From Candidatus Atribacteria bacterium (GTDB lineage Bacteria > Atribacterota > Phoenicimicrobiia > Phoenicimicrobiales > Stramentimicrobiaceae), in NCBI GenBank assembly GCA_029556475.1, contig JAKQEP010000077.1, forward strand, positions 1-54,901: a DNA stretch of 54,901 nt, given 5' to 3'. Shown piece by piece: positions 17,108-24,359 of the stretch. The notes below the pieces were generated by a model. It searched no databases. It saw only the letters and a program-made list of their open reading frames with translations, and was not told the origin of the DNA. How positions within the stretch are numbered: position 1 is the first letter of the stretch; each line of letters opens with the position of its first letter. The translations under genes and the position numbers were made by a program.

Positions 17108-17884
17108 ATGATAGAAAACAGGATGAAAAGAAAAATAGAAAAGGGGATACCGGTAGTAGGGACATTTTTTGGATTGAACAGTACCTTGGCGGTGGAATGT
17201 TTAGGACTGGCAGGCTTGGATTTTCTGGTAATAGATTGCGAACATGGGCCTGCCGATGTGGAAAGCACTATAAATTTTGTACTGGCGGCGGAGTTTCGTG
17301 GTATCACGCCACTGGTGAGGGTTAAAAACCAGAATCGTGATTCTATTTTGAAGATGCTTGATATTGGTGCCAAAGGACTGGTTATTCCCTGTTTAGAAAC
17401 GATAGATGAGGTAAGAAATATTGTGAAATATGGCAAGTACTATCCTATAGGGCAGCGGGGCGTAGCAATGTCTCGAAGCGGAGGATTTGGTTTTGAAGAT
17501 TTTTCCAGTGGTGGCTTAGAAAAATATTTTGAAATTTGTAATAAAGAAACTTTGTTAATTCCTCAGTGTGAAACTATTGGTTTTTTGGATAATATTGAAG
17601 TGATATGTGCTATTGATGGAATAGATGGAATCTTCATTGGTCCCTTTGATTTATCAGTAGCCCTAAAAAAGCCAGGAAAATTTGATGACAAGGAGTTTTT
17701 ATCAGCACTAAGAAGGGTTAAAAGGGTTGCTCAGGATGCTGGAAAGTTTGTCTTTATCCATACTAGCACTACTCAAGAGGCAAGAGAACATCTTAAAAAT
17801 GGTTTTGATGGTGTTACCTTAAATCAGGATGTGGTAATGTTAACCAGAGCTTATCAAGATGAAGTTAACGAAATAAGGTCTTAA
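17108..17884 (+). CDS. HpcH/HpaI family aldolase (2-keto-3-deoxy sugar acid or HKHD type)
   Basis: A 258-residue class II (metal-dependent) pyruvate aldolase. Family marks are GTFFGLNST near the start, the DCEHGPAD motif (catalytic His and acidic residues, about residues 44-51), PLVRVKNQN with the conserved Arg, the QCETI metal-ligand Glu and the IDGIFIGPFDLSVAL motif. Such enzymes split 4-hydroxy-2-oxo acids into pyruvate and an aldehyde; the particular substrate cannot be read. It stands alone before the BrnQ gene, separated by a Fur box. Confidence 0.85.
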   Translation: MIENRMKRKIEKGIPVVGTFFGLNSTLAVECLGLAGLDFLVIDCEHGPADVESTINFVLAAEFRGITPLVRVKNQNRDSILKMLDIGAKGLVIPCLETIDEVRNIVKYGKYYPIGQRGVAMSRSGGFGFEDFSSGGLEKYFEICNKETLLIPQCETIGFLDNIEVICAIDGIDGIFIGPFDLSVALKKPGKFDDKEFLSALRRVKRVAQDAGKFVFIHTSTTQEAREHLKNGFDGVTLNQDVVMLTRAYQDEVNEIRS

Positions 17885-17976
17885 AGTAATATCTTTTGAG
17901 ATTACCGTGATGTGATAAGCTGAGAATAGCAATAGAAATAATTTGACAAGATATATTTTTTTATATATCTTTTATA

Positions 17977-17995
17977 GAAAATGATTATCATTGTT
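17977..17995. promoter_or_regulatory. Fur box
   Basis: GAAAATGATTATCATTGTT matches the 19-bp Fur consensus at 15 positions and has the core AATGATTATCATT. The same GAAAATGATTATCA string appears at 20676 and 21221, both next to the fur gene in this window, which supports real binding. Confidence 0.75.
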
Positions 17996-18130
17996 ATTTT
18001 GTTTGACTGAATGAGAATATTAAAAATTTGAATTATGATAGTCAGTTTAATGAAAAATCCTATATCTTTTACTTTTGTAACTATTTTTCTTAAGTTTATA
18101 CTCAAAGGAAGTTTTTTGAGGAGGTGATTG

Positions 18131-18214
18131 ATGGTAAAAAACAGACAAAATCACTTAACTGCACGAGTTATTGTACTTTTTCTACTTCACTATTTTAAAA
18201 TTGAGGAAGGATAA
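18131..18214 (+). CDS. Short leader peptide upstream of the BrnQ transporter
   Basis: A 27-codon frame begins with ATG four to five bases after a very strong GAGGAGGTG ribosome-binding site and ends 17 nt before the transporter start. The peptide holds the run RVIVLFLLHYF, seven of whose residues are Val, Ile, Leu or Phe. Branched-chain-rich leaders are a hallmark of attenuation in ilv and leu operons, and the next gene looks like a branched-chain amino-acid carrier. No terminator hairpin is obvious, so translational coupling is an alternative role. Function is inferred. Confidence 0.45.
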   Translation: MVKNRQNHLTARVIVLFLLHYFKIEEG

Positions 18215-18231
18215 AGAAGGAGTTGAATAAT

Positions 18232-19548
18232 ATGGATGAAAAAAACAAAAATTTACTCCCCTGGGGGGTAATACTGGTAATATCAGCAGCTATTTTCTCA
18301 GGTCATTTTGGTGTAGGTGACCTGATTTTCCCTCCCATATTGGGAAGAGAATCTGGAATTTGCTGGCTTATTGCCGCATTAGGATATGGTGTTATTAATA
18401 GTTTAGGAGTTTTCATTGCCTATTTAGCAGTCTCTATACAGGATAAATCTCTCTTCGGTCTGGCCTCCAGTGTATTGGGAAAGAATTTTGGCGCAGTTTT
18501 CACTACCCTATCTATGTTAATAATAGGTCCTGTCTTTATTTTACCCAGAGTCAGCTCTGCTACTCATGAGATGGCCGTTGCCCAATTTTTCCCCAATATA
18601 CCTATATGGGTAACCTTACTCATCTTTTTTGCCCTAAATTATTATTTTGCCTATAATCGCTCTAAGGTCATTGATAATCTGGGGAAATTTCTTGCCCCCA
18701 TCCTGATAGTATTTATGGTCATATTAGTAATAAAAGGAATAGCTTCCCCGCTGGCTAGTCCTGTTTCTCCCGGTTCTCCCACAGCATTCTCAGAAGGTAT
18801 CTTAAATGGATATAATACCATGAATGCTTTAGGAGCTTCCTTATTTGGTCTCTGGCTTATCAATGAATTTAATTTGAGAGGAGTTAAAACTAAGGAATCA
18901 CGCAAATATAATTTAATTATAATTGGTTCTATTACCGCAATAATGCTGTTTTTAACCTCTACTGTTCTTACTTATTTAGGTGCCTCTTCGGGAGCAAAAT
19001 TCCCTGACGCAGATGTTGGTATTCTAACTGTGGAATTTGCCAGAGGATTGTTGGGATATTTTGGTATTATTGTCTTTGCTATTATTCTTACTTTTGCCAA
19101 TATAACCACCTCTATTGGTCTTACTTCAACCGCAGGAGATACTTTCCAGCAGATGACCAACGGGAAACTAAAATATACCACTACAGTTGCTTTGAGCAGT
19201 GTAATCGGTTTTTTAATTGGTTTAATAGGCTTATCGAAAGTGGTAGGTTATACCGTGCCCTGGTTAATGCTCATATATCCGGCTCTGGTAGTAATATTGG
19301 TTATGAACATATTTTCTAATTTTGAACGGGTAAAATTAGCCACACAGATTGGAACCATTGTTGCTATTCTGTTTAGTATAGGAGATTTCCTGCCCGGTAT
19401 AGGCTTTGCTAATAATTTCTTTACCAGAATGAATTCAAGCCTGCCCCTGGGGAATCAAGGGTTGGCCTGGTTAGTACCCACTTTGATAGCGGTGGTTGCG
19501 GGACTTATTGTAGCTAATTACTCTAAACCAAAAGCAGAAGGAGTGTAA
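18232..19548 (+). CDS. brnQ: Branched-chain amino acid transport carrier (BrnQ/LIVCS family)
   Basis: A 438-residue, roughly twelve-helix transporter. The first helix has the BrnQ-typical SGHFGVGDLIFPPILG, close to the family G(A)GNLIFPP motif, and the position of LPRVSSATHEM matches the conserved PR-T-E region. BrnQ proteins import Leu, Ile and Val with Na+ or H+. Start is the ATG at 18232 with AAGGAG nine bases upstream; a TTG at 18223 is less likely. Upstream lie a Fur box and a hydrophobic leader peptide. An MBL-fold gene follows after 29 nt, probably in the same transcript. Confidence 0.8.
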   Translation: MDEKNKNLLPWGVILVISAAIFSGHFGVGDLIFPPILGRESGICWLIAALGYGVINSLGVFIAYLAVSIQDKSLFGLASSVLGKNFGAVFTTLSMLIIGPVFILPRVSSATHEMAVAQFFPNIPIWVTLLIFFALNYYFAYNRSKVIDNLGKFLAPILIVFMVILVIKGIASPLASPVSPGSPTAFSEGILNGYNTMNALGASLFGLWLINEFNLRGVKTKESRKYNLIIIGSITAIMLFLTSTVLTYLGASSGAKFPDADVGILTVEFARGLLGYFGIIVFAIILTFANITTSIGLTSTAGDTFQQMTNGKLKYTTTVALSSVIGFLIGLIGLSKVVGYTVPWLMLIYPALVVILVMNIFSNFERVKLATQIGTIVAILFSIGDFLPGIGFANNFFTRMNSSLPLGNQGLAWLVPTLIAVVAGLIVANYSKPKAEGV

Positions 19549-19577
19549 ACAAGATTTAAGAAAGGAGTAATAATCAG

Positions 19578-20453
19578 ATGGAATTTGAATATTTAGACAG
19601 GATGAGTTTGACGGTATTAGCTGAGGATTCTGTATTATATGAAAGTCCTTATTGGGGACAGCATGGTGTTTCTTTTTTAATTGAAGCTTACCGGAATAAT
19701 ATCAAAAAAAATGTATTGGTGGATGTTGGACAGAATCATGAAGCGCTGTTACATAATATGCAATTACTCGGTATTAATCCTGTAATCATTGATTCAATTG
19801 TAATAACTCATTGCCATTATGACCATACTCTGGGAATTGCTGCTATGTTAAAGGCTATAGGGAAACAGGATTTACCTGTAATTGCTCATCCCGGTCTTTT
19901 CAGGTTGAATTTTATAGATAAGCCTTATTTGAGGCATGTTGGTGTAATGCAGGCAGATTCCCGGGAAAGGATAGAAGCTAATGGCGGGACTCTCTACTTA
20001 ACAGACCATCCTCTTCAGATAATGCCCGGACTTATCACTACAGGAGAAGTAAAAAGGCAGACGGATTTTGAGGAGGTAGGCATTGCTTTGAAGACAATCG
20101 TTGAAGGTAAGATTGTAGAAGATGATATGAAGGATGATATATCTTTGATTGCCATCTTTAAAGGAAGAGAGATAGCTATAGTAACCGGATGCAGTCATGC
20201 CGGTATTGTAAATATTGTAAAACAATCCATAGAAATGACCGGTCTGAGAAAAATTAAAGCTATTATTGGTGGACTCCATCTGGTGGAGGCAACAATGGAT
20301 AGAATTAAAAAAACTGCTGCAGCTTTATCAGAATTTGATATTGATTTAGTTTCAGCAGGACACTGCACCGGATTTAATGCACAAGCTGAACTCCATAATA
20401 TTTTTAAAGATAAATTTTTACCATTACAAACAGGTATGAAATTTGAATTTTAA
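19578..20453 (+). CDS. MBL-fold metallo-hydrolase (COG1237-like)
   Basis: A 291-residue metallo-beta-lactamase fold protein. The metal motif is THCHYDHT, and GCSHAGIVNIV, GGLHLV and SAGHCTG provide the later His ligands. This sequence set matches the group annotated after a methanopterin-biosynthesis synthase (7,8-dihydropterin-6-methyl...aminobenzene-phosphate synthase), but bacterial members are of uncertain function. It follows the BrnQ gene and ends before a long hairpin. Confidence 0.8.
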   Translation: MEFEYLDRMSLTVLAEDSVLYESPYWGQHGVSFLIEAYRNNIKKNVLVDVGQNHEALLHNMQLLGINPVIIDSIVITHCHYDHTLGIAAMLKAIGKQDLPVIAHPGLFRLNFIDKPYLRHVGVMQADSRERIEANGGTLYLTDHPLQIMPGLITTGEVKRQTDFEEVGIALKTIVEGKIVEDDMKDDISLIAIFKGREIAIVTGCSHAGIVNIVKQSIEMTGLRKIKAIIGGLHLVEATMDRIKKTAAALSEFDIDLVSAGHCTGFNAQAELHNIFKDKFLPLQTGMKFEF

Positions 20454-20460
20454 AATAAAA

Positions 20461-20519
20461 AGGGTCAGACTCTAAAATTATAGTATATCTGTCCTCACTA
20501 AATTTTAGGGCCTGATCCT
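20461..20519. terminator. Long stem-loop after the MBL gene
   Basis: AGGGTCAGACTCTAAAATT pairs with the mirrored segment ending CCTGATCCT, about 19 pairs with one mismatch and two wobbles around an 18-nt loop. The following bases are T-rich. It may be a terminator or a REP-like element; GGGTCAGACTC-type ends are common in bacterial palindromic repeats. Confidence 0.55.
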
Positions 20520-20640
20520 ATTTAATTTTACTTCTTTTAAATGGTCAATGTTTTCCTATTTTAAACAAGTGAAAAAATAATATGATGAGGAAAATAATTT
20601 ATAAAATCAAGAAATAAAATAGTAATTATTTCTCTTACAT

Positions 20641-20694
20641 TTGACAAGGGAAGCTGTTTTGTGTATTATATTATTGAAAATGATTATCAATAAG
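20641..20694 (+). promoter_or_regulatory. fur promoter with Fur box
   Basis: TTGACA (20641-20646), a 17-nt spacer and TATTAT (20664-20669), with GAAAATGATTATCAATAAG at 20676-20694 directly over the expected transcription start. This is the standard layout for Fur autorepression. Confidence 0.8.
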
Positions 20695-20713
20695 GAATGA
20701 GGAGCCAAAGAAT

Positions 20714-21196
20714 ATGCCCAGAGGGTGGTATGGAGGAGGTCCTGGAGGTTGGTGGCAGAGACAATTCAGGGGAGGCGGTTATAGAATCACAATGCCTCGA
20801 CAGATTATTTTACAGGTTTTAGATGAATCAAAGAGGCATTTGAGTGCTGAGGATATCTATTTAAAAGTATATCAAATTTATCCTACCATAGGTTTGACCA
20901 CTGTCTATCGAACATTGGAATTGTTGGTCAGGATGGGATTAGTTTTTAAGTTTGATTTTGGTGACGGCAGAGCGAGATATGAGCTAACTAGAGGAGATGG
21001 GAATTTGTCACACCACCATCATCTGATATGTACCAATTGTGGGAGAATAATAGATTACGATGATTTTATAGAGGAAGAATTGGAGTTAATAAAGAAAACC
21101 AGACAGGAATTAGAAAAAAAATATGGTTTTGAGATCAGGAATCATACACTCCAATTTTATGGATTGTGCAAAAAATGTAAGGCAATAAAGGAGTAG
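20714..21196 (+). CDS. fur: Fur family ferric uptake regulator
   Basis: A 160-residue Fur protein. The winged-helix domain covers about residues 25-90 (LTTVYRTLELL is the recognition helix region). The metal sites include HHHHLICTNCG (His100-103, Cys106, Cys109) and a second CxxC (Cys152, Cys155), so a structural zinc is expected. It carries an unusual N-terminal extension of about 23 residues rich in Gly and Trp. Its own promoter has a Fur box, and a second Fur box lies just downstream before the NifX-like genes. A zinc- or peroxide-sensing paralogue cannot be excluded, but the operator sequence is of iron type. Confidence 0.88.
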   Translation: MPRGWYGGGPGGWWQRQFRGGGYRITMPRQIILQVLDESKRHLSAEDIYLKVYQIYPTIGLTTVYRTLELLVRMGLVFKFDFGDGRARYELTRGDGNLSHHHHLICTNCGRIIDYDDFIEEELELIKKTRQELEKKYGFEIRNHTLQFYGLCKKCKAIKE

Positions 21197-21220
21197 TATA
21201 TATTTTTTATACAATTTATT

Positions 21221-21239
21221 GAAAATGATTATCATTACA
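21221..21239. promoter_or_regulatory. Fur box upstream of the NifX/MinD cluster
   Basis: GAAAATGATTATCATTACA matches the Fur consensus core AATGATTATCATT. It lies between fur and the first NifX-like gene and precedes a 173-nt leader, so the downstream cluster is likely iron-regulated. Confidence 0.75.
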
Positions 21240-21412
21240 TTGAAAATATAAAAAGAAGAAATAATGAGAGACAATAGCTGGTAAACCGTTAGGAAAATCT
21301 AACTAGGAGCTGGTAATTTTAAAGGATTAAGTAACAGCTATAGCGGAATAAACGAAAAACAATAAAAATAATGCTGAGAAAAAAAATAATAAAAATTAAG
21401 GAAGGAAAATAT

Positions 21413-21787
21413 ATGAAAATTGTAATTACCTCAACTGGCGCAGATTTAAAATCTCAAGTAGATCCCAGATTCGGAAGATGTGCTTACTTCATTTTAATAG
21501 ATACCGATAAAGATGAATTCGAGGCAATAGAGAATAGTGGAGCCCAGGGCATGGGAGGAGTAGGAGTACAATCAGCCCAGATAATGATTAATAAGGGGGT
21601 AAAGACAGTTCTAACTGGAAATTGTGGCCCCAATGCCTTTCAGACTCTTCAGGCTGACGGAATAGAAATTATTTCCGGTATTTCCGGTACAGTAGAAGAA
21701 GTTTTAGAAAAATTTAAAGCAGGCGGTTTCCAGTCAGTTTCTGGTCCCAATGTTTCGCCCCATTCAGGTATAAAAAAGAAAGAATAA
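21413..21787 (+). CDS. NifX/NifB-C-terminal-like dinitrogenase iron-molybdenum cofactor family protein
   Basis: A 124-residue small protein of the NifX/VnfX/ORP fold that binds Fe-, Mo- or mixed-metal clusters. Visible marks are the start MKIVITSTGADLKSQVDPRF followed by GRCAYF, then GGVGVQSA, LTGNCGPNAFQTL and GISGTVEEVLEKF. Start is the ATG with AAGGAAGGA upstream; an upstream ATG at 21371 has no site. It is the first gene of a cluster with a second NifX-like protein, a zinc-ribbon protein and two MinD-type ATPases. No nitrogenase gene is nearby, so a role outside nitrogen fixation is likely. Confidence 0.85.
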   Translation: MKIVITSTGADLKSQVDPRFGRCAYFILIDTDKDEFEAIENSGAQGMGGVGVQSAQIMINKGVKTVLTGNCGPNAFQTLQADGIEIISGISGTVEEVLEKFKAGGFQSVSGPNVSPHSGIKKKE

Positions 21788-21841
21788 AATATATAATAGA
21801 AGTAATAATTAGGTTTTAAGATAAAATTTAGAGGGAAATAT

Positions 21842-22234
21842 ATGATGAAGATTGCTATTTCTACAGATAATGGTTTTGTATCGGAACATTTTGGAAGATG
21901 TCCAGCCTTTACCATCGCGGAGATTGAGGGTGGTAAGGTTTTAAAGATAGAAGAAATAAATAACCCCGGACATCAGCCGGGATTTCTACCCGCCTTTCTG
22001 GCTGAAAGAGGTGTCAAATATATTATTTGTGGCGGTATGGGGAACAGGGCGCAGTCACTATTTGCTGAAATAGGAATTACCCCTATTATTGGAATTAGTG
22101 GCAAGATAAGTGAGGTAATTGATGAATTTATACAGGGAAGATTGGAAGGAGGAGAATCTTCCTGTAAACCGGGAGCAGGAAAGGGCTATGGAATAGAAAA
22201 AGCAGAGTGTGATCATTCAGAACACCATCATTAA
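21842..22234 (+). CDS. NifX-like protein with His-rich C-terminus
   Basis: A 130-residue paralogue of the preceding gene: SEHFGRCPAF, EEINNPGH, ICGGMGNRAQSLFAE and GISGKISEVIDEF mark the NifX fold. The tail ends in CDHSEHHH, and an SSC motif precedes it, suggesting extra metal binding. It may act as carrier or scaffold for a metal cluster together with the MinD-type ATPases. Spacing of 54 nt to the previous gene suggests one operon. Confidence 0.85.
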   Translation: MMKIAISTDNGFVSEHFGRCPAFTIAEIEGGKVLKIEEINNPGHQPGFLPAFLAERGVKYIICGGMGNRAQSLFAEIGITPIIGISGKISEVIDEFIQGRLEGGESSCKPGAGKGYGIEKAECDHSEHHH

Positions 22235-22279
22235 AATTATTAACTAACCAGAGTAGAATATTTAGAAAGGAGAATCATT

Positions 22280-22498
22280 ATGCCAAGAGGAGATGGAACC
22301 GGACCGAGGGGCTTGGGACCGGGAAGCGGACGCGGCAGGGGTGGCAGGCAGACGGGAAGGGGAAGCGGAGGAATGGGGCTAGGTTTAGGCGGTAACTGTG
22401 TTTGCCCTTCCTGCGGCGCTATAGTTCCTCATCAGACAGGAATACCCTGCACCGGTATGAAATGCCCTAAATGTGGAACAATGATGATAAGACAGTAA
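22280..22498 (+). CDS. Small Gly/Arg-rich zinc-ribbon protein
   Basis: A 72-residue protein. The N-terminus MPRGDGTGPRGLGPGSGRGR is the pattern of the small DUF5320-like proteins found next to NifX/MinD genes. The C-terminal half carries two CxxCG knuckles (CPSCG and CPKCG) that form a zinc ribbon or rubredoxin-like site, with extra cysteines at VCP and IPC. It has an AGGAG site. Function unknown, but the genomic linkage to metal-cluster proteins is recurrent. Confidence 0.75.
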   Translation: MPRGDGTGPRGLGPGSGRGRGGRQTGRGSGGMGLGLGGNCVCPSCGAIVPHQTGIPCTGMKCPKCGTMMIRQ

Positions 22499-22529
22499 TC
22501 AGTAAGAAGTTAAAAAGGATTGTGGATAT

Positions 22530-23438
22530 ATGATTATTTCAGTTGCCAGTGGTAAAGGCGGTACTGGTAAGACCACCATTGCAGTGAATCTTGCTTTGGC
22601 ATTAGCTGGAGATAAGAAAAATAATGTCTATTTTTTGGATTGTGATGTTGAGGAGCCCAATGCCCATCTTTTTTTAAAACCCCTGATTAAAAAAAGTGAG
22701 CCAGTTGAAATTCCAATTCCTAAAATTGATTATAATAAATGTAATTTTTGTGGGAAATGTGCCAGAGCTTGCCTTTTTAATGCCATAGCCGTTGCTAAAA
22801 ATAAAGTTCTAATCTTCCCGGAATTGTGCCATGGCTGTGGAGCCTGTACTTATATTTGTCCGGAAGGGGCAATCAGCGAGAAAGGCAGAGAGATTGGGAT
22901 TATAGAGGAAGGGGAGGCAGGTTTAAGTAATTTTATGGAAGGTCGTTTAAATATTGGAGAGGCAATAGCTCCGCCCATAATTAAGAGAATTAAAAAGAGG
23001 GGTATAGAAAAATATCAATCGGAGGTAAATAAGAACAAAAACGGGAGTAAGCAGCATATTCTTCTGATTGATGCACCTCCAGGTACTTCCTGTCCGGTTA
23101 TCGAATCGATAAAAGAAAGCGATTATACAATACTGGTAACCGAGCCGACTCCTTTTGGCTTGCATGACCTGGTTTTAGCAGTAGAGGTTTTAAAAAAATT
23201 ACAGATTCCATATGGAGTGGTTTTAAATAAGTGTGATATAGGAGACCATCAGGTAGAAAAGTATTGTCAGGAGAAGGAGATACCAATATTAATGTCTCTG
23301 CCTATGGATAAAGAGATAGCTATAGCTTATTCTAAAGGTATACCTTTAGTAAACCTGGGTTATTCTTATAAACAAAAATTCATTTCACTTTTTCAGAATA
23401 TCGTTACAGAATATAAACTTGCAAAAGTGAGAAATTAG
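22530..23438 (+). CDS. MinD/Mrp-type P-loop ATPase with inserted 2x[4Fe-4S] ferredoxin domain
   Basis: A 302-residue ATPase. The deviant Walker A is GKGGTGKTT (residues 8-16), followed by a MinD-like DCDVEEPN. Between about residues 70 and 115 a ferredoxin module carries two CxxCxxCxxxC sets (CNFCGKCARAC and CHGCGACTYIC). LIDAPPGTSCPV is the Walker B region. The combination is typical of the ATPase pairs that accompany ORP/NifX proteins in sulfate reducers and methanogens, where they probably drive cluster assembly or transfer. It is followed 17 nt later by a paralogue. Confidence 0.88.
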   Translation: MIISVASGKGGTGKTTIAVNLALALAGDKKNNVYFLDCDVEEPNAHLFLKPLIKKSEPVEIPIPKIDYNKCNFCGKCARACLFNAIAVAKNKVLIFPELCHGCGACTYICPEGAISEKGREIGIIEEGEAGLSNFMEGRLNIGEAIAPPIIKRIKKRGIEKYQSEVNKNKNGSKQHILLIDAPPGTSCPVIESIKESDYTILVTEPTPFGLHDLVLAVEVLKKLQIPYGVVLNKCDIGDHQVEKYCQEKEIPILMSLPMDKEIAIAYSKGIPLVNLGYSYKQKFISLFQNIVTEYKLAKVRN

Positions 23439-23455
23439 GAATTGAGGTTTGCCTG

Positions 23456-24325
23456 ATGAAAGAAATAGTCATTGTCAGTGGCAAAGGTGGTACAGGTAAG
23501 ACGGTAATAGCAGGAAGTTTTGCAGTTTTAGCAAAAAATAAAGTAATGGGAGATTGTGATGTTGATGCCTCTAATCTATACCTTTTGCTACATCCCCAAG
23601 TAAAAGAAAAGCATGATTTCTATGCTGGGGTAATTCCAGAGATTGATTTAACAAAATGTAATCAATGTGGATTATGCGAAGAATTATGCCGTTACGATGC
23701 TATTACAGTATCTCAGGACGGAGCTTTTGTCGACTATATTTCCTGCGAAGGTTGCGGATTATGTGGACTGGCCTGTCCCGAGAAGGCTGTAGAGATGAAG
23801 GAAAATCTTTGTGGCGAATGGTATATTTCTGAAACCCAATACGGACCCTTAGTCTATGCCAGATTGGGTATTGCAGAAGAAAATTCAGGAATATTAGTAA
23901 CCACAGTCCGTAAAAATGCCAGAGTAATTGCTGAAAACAGGAATTTAGACCTAATCATCATTGACGGACCACCGGGAATCGGCTGTCCCCTGATAGCTTC
24001 TATCACAGGTGCAAACCTGGTGGTGGTAGTAACCGAACCTACGCTCTCCGGGATACATGACCTGGAAAGAGTAATTGAAGTTAGCCAGCATTTCAATGTT
24101 GAACCGGTAGTAATAATTAATAAATTTGATATTAATTTAGAAAATACTTCTAGTATAAAAGAATTTTGCAAAGAAAATAGTATTTCTGTAATTGGTAGAA
24201 TTCATTTTGATAATATAATAACAGAAGCCTTAGTAAAAGGATTGCCAGTAGTTGAGCATAGTGATAATAAAGTGACTCAAGAAATAAAAGATATCTGGCA
24301 AGAAATATTTAAAAAAATTCAATAG
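23456..24325 (+). CDS. Second MinD/Mrp-type P-loop ATPase with ferredoxin domain
   Basis: A 289-residue paralogue of the preceding gene: GKGGTGKTV Walker A, DCDVDASN, a ferredoxin insert with CNQCGLCEELC and CEGCGLCGLAC, and IIDGPPGIGCPL. The two proteins are likely to form a heterodimer, as their adjacent arrangement is standard. The product probably handles an Fe-S or metal cluster with the NifX-like partners. A radical SAM gene follows after 34 nt. Confidence 0.88.
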   Translation: MKEIVIVSGKGGTGKTVIAGSFAVLAKNKVMGDCDVDASNLYLLLHPQVKEKHDFYAGVIPEIDLTKCNQCGLCEELCRYDAITVSQDGAFVDYISCEGCGLCGLACPEKAVEMKENLCGEWYISETQYGPLVYARLGIAEENSGILVTTVRKNARVIAENRNLDLIIIDGPPGIGCPLIASITGANLVVVVTEPTLSGIHDLERVIEVSQHFNVEPVVIINKFDINLENTSSIKEFCKENSISVIGRIHFDNIITEALVKGLPVVEHSDNKVTQEIKDIWQEIFKKIQ

Positions 24326-24359
24326 TTCCTCATTTTATATATGAAATGAAGGAGTAACC

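Larger units (their letters stand above)
17885..18222. other. Regulatory region with promoter, Fur box and a leader peptide
   Basis: TTGACA (17943-17948), a 17-nt spacer and TATCTT (17966-17971) form a plausible promoter, with the Fur box at 17977-17995 over the expected start of transcription. The transcript would then pass through the 27-codon leader frame at 18131-18214 into the transporter gene. Confidence 0.5.

Noticed and set aside
17902-18105. Minus-strand 67-residue open frame over the Fur-box region
   Set aside because: Ile/Lys/Tyr-rich composition expected from AT-rich DNA, no ribosome-binding site, and it covers the promoter and Fur box.
21241-21412. Molybdenum cofactor or other known riboswitch before the NifX genes
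   Set aside because: I could not match the repeated AGCTGGTAA elements to the conserved core of any riboswitch class that I know; recorded only as an unnamed structured leader.
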